In this document: positions 16,331 through 31,815 of the stretch, one piece after another
Layout of the letters: every line of letters begins with the position of its first letter
How positions within the stretch are numbered: position 1 is the stretch's first letter
Assembly: GCA_033239005.1 (NCBI GenBank)
Contig: BSQZ01000022.1
Span: 1,497,501-1,561,500, forward strand
Reading direction: 5' to 3'
DNA: 64,000 nucleotides
Origin: Lamellibrachia satsuma
Taxonomy: Eukaryota > Annelida > Polychaeta > Sabellida > Siboglinidae
Translations under genes and position numbers: made by a program
Notes under the pieces: model-generated
Told to the model about the DNA's origin: nothing
Databases searched by the model: none
The model's input: only the letters and a program-made list of their open reading frames with translations

Positions 16331-16784
16331 TCGATTTTAAAACGGATCTAAACTTATGTCTTCTCCGAACCAATTATTTACTTAAACACTGTTTTGATTG
16401 TCCAAAAACAAAAGTAATATGATTAATAATTAATAAATATGCACAATTTCGGTTATACTGTTCAACTTGTTACGCCGTCAGAAAAAATGGGAATGCGTAT
16501 ACCTATACCTACACAGTCCACCGTCACCCATTTGTGCTGAATTCTTCATCTACGTATAGGAGTGGTACATACGTACACGCACGAACGTACGCACACCCGC
16601 ACGCACGCACGCATGAGTGTTGACCTTGCTTTAATATTCGGGGCGAAACATTCAAATTAAACACACAACGGTCAAATTATATATTTCAGAATAGTGATTC
16701 ATTAAAACACATTTGGGCATATGACTTACAGTATATAATATGATTTTACATAACAAAACTGTCAGACTGTTTACCTTTAATAGT
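16331..16784. other. Intergenic, no gene seen
   Basis: AT-rich unique sequence with a short (CGCA)n-like patch at about 16578-16615. Nothing else was recognised. Confidence 0.6.
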
Positions 16785-17105
16785 GATGGTGACAGGAAAT
16801 ATAGAAATGACAGTCAAAATTCTGGACTGGGGATATAATTTAACAAGATTTAATAAGACAAGATTTAAAAAGATTGCTGTCCAAAGCAACAAACAGACGG
16901 CGAGTGGACAAGGAAACCATTGGTTTATCGAAAGTCCAACAGTGTTTCATCTTTGTGTAATCCTCCCTGCTGAGATATTTCTAAATTTAGTTTTCAAACA
17001 TATTCACGCTGCTAGCAGTTACACAATGTGTAGATAATTTGTTCCGTTCATTGGTTGTCCTCTGTGAGAATGACTACTTTCAGATATCTAATCTGCACTG
17101 TTCCT
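16785..17105 (-). mobile_element. CR1-like LINE 3'-end fragment
   Basis: The minus strand encodes a decayed copy of the CR1 C terminus (NKLSTHCVTASSVNMFEN), followed by the family 3' UTR. The same 3' end occurs at 21.7-21.96, 27.3, 44.3 and 62.3 kb. Several stops show that it is dead. Confidence 0.7.
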
Positions 17106-17109
17106 TCTG

Positions 17110-18573
<1,464 letters not shown>

Positions 18574-19289
18574 ATACTTCAATGACAACGTGCTGTTATC
18601 AAACTTGATGCGCCTTGTTTAAATCAATAAAACATGTTTTGCTTTTACTAATCAAACAGTCTGTTGCATGTCATGTTTGGCATAAAGTACATGTTTGTTT
18701 TATATGTGTATGTTTCACAGCTAAATATATGAAAACTCTTGTATACTCGGGTACTTTCTTTCATGCATTTACCATATGATTTTTGCTTGGCCTATGCTGC
18801 TGCATCCGCGGACGAAACGTATAAACGATCGTTTAATTCGAGAACTGTTAGCGTTGCTTATCTGGACTACGATCCATCGGACTATCGGCCTGGATCGCCT
18901 AGGTTTCTCGCGGGAACGTCTGCACTAAACACATGCACAAAGCCATCTTCCGATGCCGAGATATGCAGAGACCAGCCTAATGTGTATTTCCCATTGCTGC
19001 CAAGGTTAAATATGTTTGACGCTGTTTCGACAGTCTAAAGGTACAAAGTCTGAGTTTTTATCGAAAAACCATGTTTGTAATATAAACTATAGATATATAT
19101 ATTCTAACATATTGACGCCCCAATTGTGTCTTAATGAAGCACCATCACGTAATCCCATGAACGACTGATCATGATAAAGTATGCTCACATGTACTGAAAA
19201 TTTAAAACTATCAACATTGTTGTAATTTTTATGCATTAAACTATCGTAAATGGTGGCGCGGTGCACAGCGCTCAAGAAAACCATTTGGT
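18574..19289. other. Intergenic, no gene seen
   Basis: Unique AT-rich sequence. A 99-codon open frame at 18739-19038 has no recognisable domain or splice context and was not called. Confidence 0.5.
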
Positions 19290-20300
19290 GCGAAATGGAT
19301 TAAGCCGATCGATTGATAAAGCAATTCGCCGCCTTAAAATAGCACCTTTTATCCGACCCGAAGACATCTCCGCATTATCAACATTTCAGTTTTCCGCGCT
19401 ACTATATCGACCCACCGACAGGTGGCATTTACGTAGCATTAGTAGACGCGACAGAGACGCGATGACGGGCGAAACAACCAGTCTCGGAAGGACGTCATCA
19501 GGCTGTACATTTCCGTCGATCTAATACCTATTCATTTCCGATAAATTTCGGAAAATTAAATGATATCCGAAGCCCTTAAGTAGGTGGCGAGCGAACGGAT
19601 AAGTCGGCGATCCAAACTGCGCCGGGCAAATCAATTTGCGCGTGCTACAAGGCATTAATAAGGGTTTTTCTTGTCAATTAGCCGTCGTTACAGAAGTTGA
19701 TATTCCATTATCATTCATGACAGACGCGCCAAAGATGGTCGTTTGAAATCCGCCGCTCTCGTTAAGGGGACATTTAACGTTCGATAAATCAGTCGCTATT
19801 ACTGGCATTAGTAACGCTGAAATTGGATTCTCGATAGGGTTCACTCGCAGAGATCTTCAAAGCATTTTATTGTTATCTAAATGTGCGCTGGTGCAGTAAA
19901 ACGCCAAATCCTAAGCCGGCACACAGGCTCGCGCGGCAGATATATTGACTCAAAGCGAGCACCCGAACATTTCGTTGTCGATTGGAGGGCTTTGCATATA
20001 ATTCGCACAGTTTCTTTGTTAAGCGTTACGTCAGTCGAACTGGAAACACTGGGCTGTAACACCCGGATTAATCCGCATTGATTTCATAATGATTGGTTTC
20101 AGTGCACAAAGGTGAAGGCTGCCATCTGCGGCGATGGACGATTGTTGATTTGGTCATTACGCGAAGAGATGGGTGCGATATTACAGCAAGTGGCTCTCAT
20201 TACCTAGAGCGGGTGTCGTTCGGTGGCAACGGCTGCTCTTTGCGCTTTGTGTAGTCGTAAAGTGTCTGTATACGTAGTTATTTTCCATATCGGTTCTGGC
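19290..20300. promoter_or_regulatory. Complex CG/TAAT-rich island, possible regulatory DNA
   Basis: A kilobase of non-repetitive, balanced-composition sequence dense in TAAT and GATAAAT cores and CG dinucleotides, unlike the low-complexity DNA on both sides. No reading frame looks like protein. Candidate conserved noncoding DNA of the NK1 locus, by inference. Confidence 0.25.
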
Positions 20301-20395
20301 GTGAAGCAATTTCTTTACGGTTCCGCTGCCATTTTGGTTTATGTATACAACGGGGTATGTTGAAATAGTATGTAATAAGAGCAGTTAAAAAAAAA

Positions 20396-20532
<137 letters not shown>

Positions 20533-20564
20533 TACCAAATACTCTTCCGTTATAGAATAGCCTG

Positions 20565-21115
20565 ATTATGTACAGAAGTTATACTCCGCTCCAGTTAGTT
20601 CCTCTCTATATAGTAACTTCTCCCGTATCGTATGATCTCTATAGCTGTGTTCTCTGCCGTCCTCCAAGAACTCCATCCCAGTTGGTTCCTCTCTGTAAAG
20701 TAACTTCTCCCGTATCGAATGTTCTCTAGTGTTCTCTGCCATCCTCCAAGAACTCCATCCCAGTTGGTTCCTCTCTGTATAGTAACTTCTGCCATGTCGT
20801 ATGATCTCTAGCTGTGTTCTCTGCCATCATCCAAGAACTCCATCCCAGTTAGTTCCTCTCTGTAAAGTAACTTCTCCCATATCGAATGTTCTCTAGTGTT
20901 CTCTGCCGTCCTCCAAGAACTCCATCCCAGTCGGTTCCTCTCTGTAGAGTAACTTCTCCCCTGTCGTATGATCTCTAGCTGTGTTCTCTGCCATCCTCCA
21001 AGAACTCCATCCCAGTTGGTTCCTCTCTGTATAGTAACTTCTTCCCTGTCGTGTGATCTCTAGTGTTCTCTGCCGTCATCCAAGAACCCCATCCCAGTTG
21101 GTTCCTCTCCACTTA
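20565..21115. repeat. Minisatellite of about 85 bp, six to seven copies
   Basis: Repeats of a segment containing CCAAGAACTCCATCCCAGTT and GGTTCCTCTCTGTATAGTAA. Copies start near 20593, 20688, 20769, 20858, 20938, 21012 and 21097. Unit length alternates because some copies lack a short block (GTATGATCTCTAGCTGT). It abuts the lone inverted tRNA-Val. Confidence 0.9.
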
Positions 21116-21218
21116 AAAATTCCTTCTCTATTTTGATTTTGGCTTACGTTTTGTCTCTCCTATGTATGTGGTCGATCCATCCCCATCTCTTGATTTGGAG
21201 GTAGATGGTAGGGCTAAC

Positions 21219-21291
21219 TGGTTTCGCTGGGTTTCGAACCCAGGACCTTTCGCGTGTGAGGCGAACGTGATAACCACTACACTACGAAACT
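21219..21291 (-). tRNA. tRNA-Val(CAC), inverted lone copy 13
   Basis: The body matches the array consensus except base 1, which is A instead of G (A1-C72 mismatch). Anticodon CAC and both internal boxes are intact. Its downstream flank is not array-like and has no TTTT within about 40 nt, so productive termination is doubtful. It may be a dispersed or retroposed copy. Confidence 0.85.
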
Positions 21292-21690
21292 GGCCTTTTT
21301 TGTAATATCAGAACTACATTGGTATTGCAATAAACCGAGCACATGTATTGACATATTCATGCATGTACACTGCACATATCCATCCTCTCGAGTCAGGTCT
21401 GTTGCTGCTAGGCCACTATATAGTACCCCTGACATAGAGAGAGTACCCCTGGCATAGAGTACCCCTGGCATATAGACCCGTTGACACATGGATTGTCAGT
21501 TGCTACGTTAACCAGTGAGATTACAAGTACGAACTTCTGAGGCCTACAAACGGAAACTTAACCTTAATTGGTTGTGCACTCGTCGTCGCAGGTCGGACGG
21601 GTAATGATAGGCATTTCCTTGAAACGCTCTTGGGTGCGCTCGAGGTTCTTAGAAACACGTCGTAAGGACGAAGTGCAAATGATTCAGGGT
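21292..21690. other. Intergenic, no gene seen
   Basis: Contains a short degenerate repeat, AGAGTACCCCTGGCAT, at about 21420-21480. No gene. Confidence 0.5.
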
Positions 21691-21694
21691 ACAT

Positions 21695-23893
<2,199 letters not shown>

Positions 23894-23921
23894 CCTAACC
23901 CTAACCCTAACCCTAACCCAA
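23894..23921. repeat. Interstitial telomere-type repeat (CCCTAA)n
   Basis: About four consecutive CCCTAA units (TTAGGG on the minus strand), directly abutting the 5'-truncated end of the CR1-like LINE. Confidence 0.9.
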
Positions 23922-24660
23922 GAAACTCTTGCTATAATTTGTTATATTACATGCCATTTTTTTAAAGGTACATTTGGATTTTCTAATTTAAGTTGAAGCT
24001 AGGTTAAGTTCTAATAGTCTCTTTTGACAGGTGGACTGGACCTTTTCCTTTGTTTTCTTAATGGAACAAATCTTTCAGTAATGCTCTCAATCATATCTTT
24101 TAAACAAGTCCAGCATTATGTTGCTCTCTTATTCTCAAACGCACAAACACACGAACACAAACACACGAACACACAAAACAAACAAATAGGTGTCAACCTT
24201 ACACATTTGTGGGAAAAGAGAGAAGTGCATATCTGTGAGTTACTTAAGACAGTCTACCCGAGGTAGATCCAATTATAGCCATACGTATCGGCAAACACAT
24301 GTCAACTCCGGTTGACAGATGCAGTGACGGCTGACTGACGCTCTGTGTGTGTCCAGTGGGGGGAACGAGACTAAGTAGGTAAGTATAGCGTCGTGAGTGA
24401 AACACCATTTACGTACACAATAGGTCAACGGAGAACCGTGCATTATGTTATTAAACTGTGCATATAACCGGCGCTGGAGCATCAAAGGCCCGACCGATCC
24501 CCCGCGTGGAGAACGGGAACAACAGTTTATGACACGTGTTCCTTGAACTTGGGAGTACATTGAAAATGATGTGTAGTTTGTTGTTCAAAGATGTGTAGTG
24601 TGTAATCGTTGATGCACATTCTCCATGTAATGGCTTTTTATTTGTTGTGTCAACTATGGC
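23922..24660. other. Intergenic, no gene seen
   Basis: Unique sequence with a short run of CAAACACACGAACA repeats at about 24140-24185. No gene recognised. Confidence 0.5.
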
Positions 24661-25976
24661 TTGTACTACAATATACTATGACCGCCCTACTAGTATACTA
24701 CAATATACTATGACCGCCCTACTAGTATACTACAATATACTATGACTGCCCTACTAGTATACTACAATATACTATGACCGCCCTACTAGTATACTACAGT
24801 ATACTATGACTGCCCTACTAGTATTCTACAATATACTATGACTGCCCTACTAGTATACTACAATATACTATGACTGCCTTACTAGTATGCTACAATATAC
24901 TATGACTGCCCTACTAGTATACTACAATATACTATGACTGCCCTACTAGTATACTACAATATACTATGACTGCCCTACTAGTATTCTACAATATACTATG
25001 ACTGCCCTACTAGTATACTACAATATACTATGACTGCCTTACTAGTATGCTACAATATACTATGACTGCCCTACTAGTATACTACAATATACTATGACTG
25101 CCCTACTAGTATACTACAATATACTATGACTGCCCTACTAGTATACTACACTATACTATGACTGCCCTACTAATATACTACAATATACTATGACTGCCCT
25201 ACTAGTATACTACAATATACTATGACTGCCCTACTAGTATTCTACAATATACTATGACTGCCTTACTAGTATGCTACAATATACTATGACTGCCCTACTA
25301 GTATACTACAATATACTATGACTGCCCTACTAATATACTACAATATGCTATGACTGCGCTACTAGTATTCTACAATATACTATGACTGCCCTACTAGTAT
25401 ACTACAATATACTATGACTGTCTTACTAGTATGCTACAATATACTATGACTGCCCTACTAGTATACTACAATATACTATGACTGCCCTACTAGTATACTA
25501 CAATATACTATGACTGCCCTACTAGTATACTACAATATACTATGACTGCCCTACTAATATACTACAATATACTATGACTGCCCTACTAGTATACTATAAT
25601 ATACTATGACTGCCCTACTAGTATACTACAATATACTATGACTGCCTTACTAGTATGCTACAATATAATATGACTGCCCTACTAGTATACTACAATATGC
25701 TATGACTGCCCTACTAGTATGCCACAATATACTATGACTGCCCTACTAGTATACTACAATATACTATGACTGCCCTACTAGTATACTACAATATACTATG
25801 ACTGCCCTACTAGTATACTACAATATACTATGACTGCCCTACTAGTATACTACAGTATACTATGACTGCCCTACTAGTATGCTACAATATACTATGACTG
25901 CCCTACTAGTATACTACAATATACTATGACTGCCCTACTAGTATACTACAGTATATTATGACTGCCCTACTAGCTG
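24661..25976. repeat. 32-bp satellite, about 41 copies
   Basis: Continuous head-to-tail array of a 32-bp unit containing ACAATATACTATGACTGCCC and TACTAGTAT. Early copies read GACCGCCC and later ones GACTGCCC. Variants such as CTTACTAGTATGC and CTAGTATTC recur at multi-unit intervals, suggesting higher-order duplication. There are no unique spacers. Confidence 0.97.
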
Positions 25977-26700
25977 ATTTAAGCGAGTTATGTGCCATTT
26001 TCTCTTAAAAGAGGCTACATTGAACGCATAATTTAAAGGGGGTAACATTTCATGATAACTTTATGTAGTGCATGAATTAAGTCGTAAAGACAAAGAATAC
26101 TTTGTTTGTCACTGAAAGCCGCAGACATAGATACAATCATTAAGAATGTTATATGTTTTTGAAAAACAAAATCTATGAGAATACACCATATCATACCCGC
26201 CAACCCTCATTGCAATTATAAAACAAATTAATTTAATAAAATATAAAGTTCGTAAGTAGCCATCAGACCATTAATTTGAGGTAAACAAGTGTTCGTATTA
26301 TTCCCCCCTCCACATTCTACTTCTTTGAACACTTATCAAAGTAACCCCTTTTCCAATTAGTATCACGGTTACCCGACGATTCATGAAATATGGAATACAA
26401 ACTTTTGATGAATCGCCGAAAGAAGTCATTTTGGTGCCTCGTGGTGACAAGAAAATTTGCCTGCATGTCTAATTTACATATAGGTAATTAACAGTTTACA
26501 GACGACAACGTCGTATTTACATCTGAACAATGCGTATGTTGTATATAGCTCAGCACAACGTATAACCTATCACGATATACACACCGGCTTTATTTTGTGT
26601 TGAAACGAAGAAGAACATTAAACATTTTTCATTTGAAACTTAATCTTGATTTTGTTCAAAGAAGTCCCAGTTCACGATACGCAGAATTTTTCTTTTGGTT
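25977..26700. other. Intergenic, no gene seen
   Basis: AT-rich unique sequence, nothing recognised. Confidence 0.5.
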
Positions 26701-26805
26701 GTACACGCATGCACGTACTACCAAGTTGTATACGCATGCACGTACTACCAAGTTGTACACACATGCACGTACTACCAAGTTGTACACGAATGCACGTACT
26801 ATACC
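26701..26805. repeat. 27-bp tandem repeat, four copies
   Basis: Units contain GCATGCACGTACTACCAAGT with small variants. Confidence 0.9.
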
Positions 26806-26910
26806 ACGGAGATACGAAAAACAGAGTCATCGACGATTGCGACCCTTCTGTTATCGATAGCAGGTGTCAAATTTTAAATAAAGATTGAAACCATGGTAGC
26901 AAACAATTAA

Positions 26911-27096
26911 TGATATGATATGATATGATATGATATGATATGATATGATATGATATGGTATGATATGATATAGTTTTTATGATATCATATTATATCAGAT
27001 TGTATTAGTAATTATGGATGAATATCGTATACTCCTTCGTAACCATATGATGATATATTATTTATATCATATCATATCATATCGTATAATATCACA
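26911..27096. repeat. (TGATA)n pentanucleotide with inverted partner
   Basis: About eleven TGATA units at 26911-26970, then their inverse (TATCA)n at about 27062-27083, so the pair could form an imperfect hairpin with a loop of about 95 bp. Confidence 0.8.
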
Positions 27097-27294
27097 GTAT
27101 AACTAACATAAGGAAGACACTGAGACACGTAGAAGCGGTGGGCGGGGAAGGCGGCTTGAAGACATCAAAGTGGGCTGCACACGTGGAACGAATGGAAGGG
27201 ACCGGTTGAAGGAGAGAACAGATGTGTTAGGAGTGGAGGGTAGAAGGAGAAAGGAAGCCCGCAACTCCGCGACTGAGAATTAATATGATATAAC

Positions 27295-27462
27295 AAGGAC
27301 CACCCAGGGCAAATATCCAGGTGGCAAGTGGAGAATCCAACCATTTTTCATATATGTGTAACCCGCCCTTCTGAGTTATTTGTAAAATTATTGCATTGAC
27401 ATCGATTCGAACCCCGGCTGCCCGTGTGGCAGGCGAGCATTCTACACCTGAACCACCAATGC
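27295..27462 (-). mobile_element. SINE: tRNA-Gly-like head joined to CR1-like LINE tail
   Basis: On the minus strand, 27462-27400 matches tRNA-Gly(GCC): GCATTGGTGGTTCAG 5' end, CTCGCCTGCCAC anticodon arm and box B GGTTCGAATC. The acceptor 3' half is missing. The rest (CTCAGAAGGGCGGGTTACAC, GGTTGGATTCTC, TTGCCACCTGG) aligns with the 3' end of the CR1-like LINE copies at 16.8-17.1, 21.7-21.9 and 62.3-62.5 kb, with a short deletion. A tRNA head plus the 3' tail of a resident LINE is the standard arrangement of a LINE-dependent SINE. Confidence 0.7.
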
Positions 27463-27895
27463 TTGCGTCTTTATCGGCGGATTACGCCTTATGGGAAGAT
27501 TATGTGAAGAGCGAATTGGCGGGAGTGCGAGGGGAGAAGGAAAGCGAGGGATAGGGATAGTTGAGAAGAACGATGGAGATAGCAGTCAAACGAGGTCACT
27601 GACGGAAGTGACCAAATAAAAATCGATGACCAGTATCGATGCCAGCCTCACCCCGGATATCAAGGACAAAGAGAAGAGCAACATTTGTGTGCTATGATTG
27701 TTAAATTAATGAACATAACACACGTCGTCGACAAAGTGCTTGCGCTTAGGTATAACATAGCTTAATGATAATTAAACAATTACTAATATGTTTAGACAAT
27801 TCCTAAAGCTGCATGGGCTTGCACGTTGGTATCACAGAAAATGTTAATGTAAAAACAGCATTTATGTTTTTAATCTTGCCAGTGCGCCCGCGTCA
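27463..27895. other. Intergenic, no gene seen
   Basis: Unique sequence without recognisable coding or repeat content. Confidence 0.5.
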
Positions 27896-28290
27896 GTTGA
27901 AGCGCCGATTCTTCCCTGGGCAGCGATGCCACAACCAAAGCGAAACATGCAGCAGCTACAGCCGCATGACGTCATCACGGGAATGACCGGTAATCCCGGC
28001 TGTAAAAGATGGCCGCTCGATCAATTGGACGATGACAAATTAAGCGGTCTACGAAGAGGGCCTTTGCCGATACGTCTTGCTGAATTTTTATGACGGACTA
28101 AGCCACTAATGGAGACGCCATTGCGCGGGGAATTTGCGTTTTTGCTGCGCCGCCATAATTTCGGAGCGCCGCGGAAAGCCGCCTTAATGAATTGCGGCCG
28201 CCTGGCAATTGAAACGGGAACGGGTTGGATTCGACGCAGCTTTCGGCAGATTAAGGCTGCCGTTTAGACAATGGTGATGAATGGCACGTG
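27896..28290. promoter_or_regulatory. Complex GC-rich island, candidate enhancer
   Basis: Dense, non-repetitive sequence with the CRE-like TGACGTCATC, several TAAT cores (CCTTAATGAATTGCGG), CAATTGAAACGGG and GCCATAATTTCGG. There is no plausible protein frame. It lies centrally between the NK1 genes. Its function is inference. Confidence 0.3.
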
Positions 28291-28487
28291 GTCGAACGAG
28301 TAGCTTATGAGTGTATAACCCACATATACTATGCACGACAACAACGTTCCCACGGGGTAGTTTCTACAGACGCTCCTGTGCATGTTCAGTGACTGCGAAA
28401 TACATTAAGAGATTTTTTTATTCCGTCTGCGCCCGATTTGTAACGCGCATTACTTGGGTACGTGTTCTTACTTACTAATGTTGTCCA

Positions 28488-28696
28488 CTTAATGTGGTGA
28501 CGTGATGACTTCCTTCCAGCGGTTTCGGTTCGTCGTGGCGTTTGCTATGTTTGTCCTACTGGGTCTTGTGTCTGTCTCGATGATGTCTCGCTGTGTTGTT
28601 GTTGGTTGACCTTTTCTCCGACGGCCATCGAGCTTCCAGAGCAGGACTTTGTTGGCTGCTTCGTCATGACGCATCACGTCAAAGGCGCGCATCATA
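28488..28696 (-). mobile_element. LINE ORF2 C-terminal remnant (RTE/Jockey-like)
   Basis: Minus-strand frame with LLWKLDGRRRKGQPTTTQRD, IIETDTRPS and NRNRWKEVI resembles the tail of many non-LTR ORF2 proteins (LLW...GRR.RGRP.TTW...E...L...A.DR..WR). It differs from the CR1-like family at 22 kb. Only this terminal segment is visible. Confidence 0.6.
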
Positions 28697-28699
28697 TAG

Positions 28700-29055
28700 G
28701 CCTACTATAACTAGACATTATATAGACCTACTATAGCTAGACATTATATATGCAAACTATAACTAGATATTATATATATGCATACTATAGCTAGACACTA
28801 TATAGGCCTACTATAACTAGACATTATATATGCACACTATAGCTATACATTATATAGGCCTACTATAACTAGACATTATATATGCATACTATAGCTAGAC
28901 ATTATATAGGCCTACTATAGCTAGACAATATATAGGCCTACTATAACTAGACATTATATATGCATACTATAGCTAGACATTATATAGGCCAACTATAGCT
29001 AGACATTATATAGGCCTACTATAGCTAGACATTATATAGGCCTACAATAGCTAGA
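28700..29055. repeat. Tandem repeat of about 27 bp
   Basis: About thirteen copies of a unit such as CTACTATAGCTAGACATTAT, alternating ATATAGGC and ATATATGC junctions and CTATAGC/CTATAAC variants. Confidence 0.93.
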
Positions 29056-30180
29056 CATCCAAATATGGAACACCAATCCGGAGGTAAATTCGAATTATGC
29101 ACGCATGTATTCCAAACAAGTATTGCAGCAGTTTAGATGAATAAGGACGGTGCCAGGATTGTTGTGTGATATTCCAATTTAGCTAAGTTCGAGATACCAA
29201 AGATTCTATTTGCGAAACACGTTTTAATGGTAACGTACGACGATTCTCATTGGCTCGTTTATTGGCGTGCCAAAATATACAGTACAGTTGTTATTATGTA
29301 TTATTTTTTTTATTTCATCACAATATCGTGTATTTTCGAATATATAAGGAGGTGAAAGATTGCATTAGTAACACGTTTTGCATGGATATTGTTGAAATAT
29401 TATAAAATACTAATACATCTACATAATTATATCAGTGTCGCGATGTGGAAGCGAGGAAGACCAGCTTTTTTCTTGTAGCATTTACGAATTCCCGTTTGTA
29501 CAATTTCTAACGTTAATCATACTACTGTAACAAATATTAAAACATGAATCATAATATTGTTAATTCAGATGTAATTTGAGGTCTACAAGTTAAGAGAATT
29601 AATGTATTTTAATTATGCAAAACATCACTTAAGTTAACCAGTGTAAATCGCCGCATTTTATTCCTTTAATCCACCGTATTTTCACCTTGCGAAACGGCCT
29701 ATGATGACGCGCCCATTTATAAACGGACCGTAGTGCCTCCTAGCGATCATAACTTTGTTCGTCTCTACTAAATTATACAGTGCCATATGTGTTCCTTTAC
29801 GATTCAGATGACGTTACGATTTAGATGGCCCAATATATTTTAATAATGGAAATTTTAACGATCGACCAAATTAGTTGATTAATGATAAATCAAATTTCAA
29901 ACTTGGACACGTTGATTTAAGATCTATCTTAGAAAAAGTAAATGCTTCTTAATTTTTAATCATGCATGCAATGTCAAAATTAAATAAAGCTAGCAAAACG
30001 AGAACGGCACATCAAAATGGCGAACCTTAAACAACACGCTAAGCACGACGAGACACCGCTAAAAACATCGACAAAATTCAAGTTTAGGAGTGTGTTTCCT
30101 GCTTTTCCCGAGCATTTTCCCGGTTTTCCCGAGCACTTTCCCGTTTTCCACGAGCATATGTTGACGCCTACGAAGAAATC
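29056..30180. other. Intergenic, no gene seen
   Basis: AT-rich unique sequence. A short repeat CCCGAGCATTTTCCCG / CCCGAGCACTTTCCCG occurs near 30105-30150. Confidence 0.5.
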
Positions 30181-30189
30181 GTGAAACTA

Positions 30190-30830
30190 AACGACCCTAG
30201 AGCATTTTGAGGCGACCCGTTTTATTTCGACGTGTCAGTTTCGCAAGCAGTCCCTGCCGCACCGGCAGTGTAATCATTACCGTCGTCCGTATGTGTCTGA
30301 TTACTGCGATAATATCTCAATTGCGATTCGCTCATACAGCACTCTCCGACTAAATTAACTTCGCATCGGCCGTCCTCGAAGGCGCGGCGTGCGATTTCAA
30401 TCTGCATCATTATTATTATCCATTTCGAAACAATTTAGATCGCATCGCGCGCAATATGCGCAAAGCCGACGATAAGTGATCGCGAAGCGGCGATAAAAGG
30501 CGAGATCAAACGATGAGCGCGCGGCACAATATTCCCGTGAAGTTTCGTCGATATTCGGGCCCACGTTACCGTTGAAACCCGCCGCGTTTCGCCGAGATAA
30601 GACGTGGATCAGCCGAGGGACGGTGATTGCCTTCACTATTTGCAATAACTGCAGAGATGTTCCGTGCGATTAGAACCACTGAGCCGAGGCTGCGCACGGC
30701 TCGTCGTTTGATGCGCCGTTCTTGTTTTTGCGGTAATGCTATTGAGATAGCAACTTCCAATATTGTTACGTCAATCATGTTCTCTTTAATCTCGTTAGTC
30801 AATCGCCGAATGAGTGATTGAGTGGGCTCG
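30190..30830. promoter_or_regulatory. Complex CG-rich island, possible regulatory DNA
   Basis: Non-repetitive stretch with many CGAT, GCGCGC and TAAT motifs (GTAATCATTACCG, a near palindrome at about 30270). Open frames on both strands have no recognised domain. Candidate conserved noncoding element, by inference. Confidence 0.25.
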
Positions 30831-30925
30831 GGGTGTGTCTCGTTTGATTGAGTGAATGAGTGAGTGACTGATGCATTCGTCCAGCGATGATCAGTGCGTC
30901 CGAGGCCCCCCTCCCCCGCCCGAAT

Positions 30926-30930
30926 ACTCA

Positions 30931-30962
<32 letters not shown>

Positions 30963-31075
30963 CTCATTCAGTCATCAAATCACTATTTCAGTTGGCCACT
31001 CACTTGGTCAGTCACAGACATAAAAACTCGCTTCATTCATTCATTCATTCATTCATTCATTTATTCACCCACTCA
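30926..31075. repeat. (CGCA)n and (ATTC)n microsatellites
   Basis: (CGCA)n at about 30928-30962 and (ATTC)n at about 31033-31065, separated by unique sequence. Confidence 0.9.
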
Positions 31076-31595
31076 CCAATTCACCCCACCCACCATGACT
31101 ATCTAAAAATGTGATTAATCATAATTTTTTTTAATAATCGTTCAAATTCATTACAACCTCTGGACATATTGGAATGTGGCTCCATCTAGTGACCATTCAT
31201 GTAAACCACGCAAGACTGGGAACATGCCAGATCGATAAATCACTCGATTGCCAACGCCGTAAAGAGAGTTTTTAAATATGTTCACTTATTTTAAACTATT
31301 TAGACAGTTTGCACATAAAACGTTTAATTAAATGTGTAATGCCATTTCATTGATCAGTGAAAAGTTAACCATGTTAAGTGGTGAAACTTAAATAATTTTC
31401 GAACGGAACATACCGATTTTCGACAAAGTGCTTAGTACAAAATAATTATAATTACGCGGGTGCACGCTTTCTACTCGAATAAATTTTACAACCGGAATTG
31501 CTAATTCGATTAGCAACTGCTTAACCCGTTTTGTTTTGGTGCGCTGCCGAGCTGGAGTCTTCCAAGGCTGCTAGCGCAATAAAAGTGCTTTAAAT

Positions 31596-31815
31596 TGTAT
31601 TGTATTGTGTTGTATTGTATAGTGTTGTGTTGTGTTGTGTTGTACTGTGCTGTGCTGTGTTGTGTTGTATTGTATTGTGTTGTGTTGTGTTGTGCTGTGC
31701 TGTGCTGTGTTGTGCTGTGCTGTGTTGTGTTGTGCTGTGTTGTGCTGTGCTGTGCTGTGCTGTGCTGTGTTGTGTTGTGTTGTGTTGTGTTGTGTTGTGT
31801 TGTGTTGTGTTGCAC
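31596..31815. repeat. Pentanucleotide (TGTGT/TGTGC)n array
   Basis: About 44 units of TTGTG and CTGTG. All three plus frames are open and Cys/Val-rich, as expected from a 5-bp repeat with no stops; not a gene. Confidence 0.97.

Noticed and set aside
24661..25976. CRISPR-like regularly spaced 32-bp repeat
   Set aside because: The repeat is continuous with no unique spacers and the genome is eukaryotic; it is a satellite.
27110..27290. Possible LINE C-terminal remnant (GRRGRRLEDIKVG)
   Set aside because: The resemblance to a non-LTR ORF2 tail is short and purine-rich; not enough to call without an alignment.
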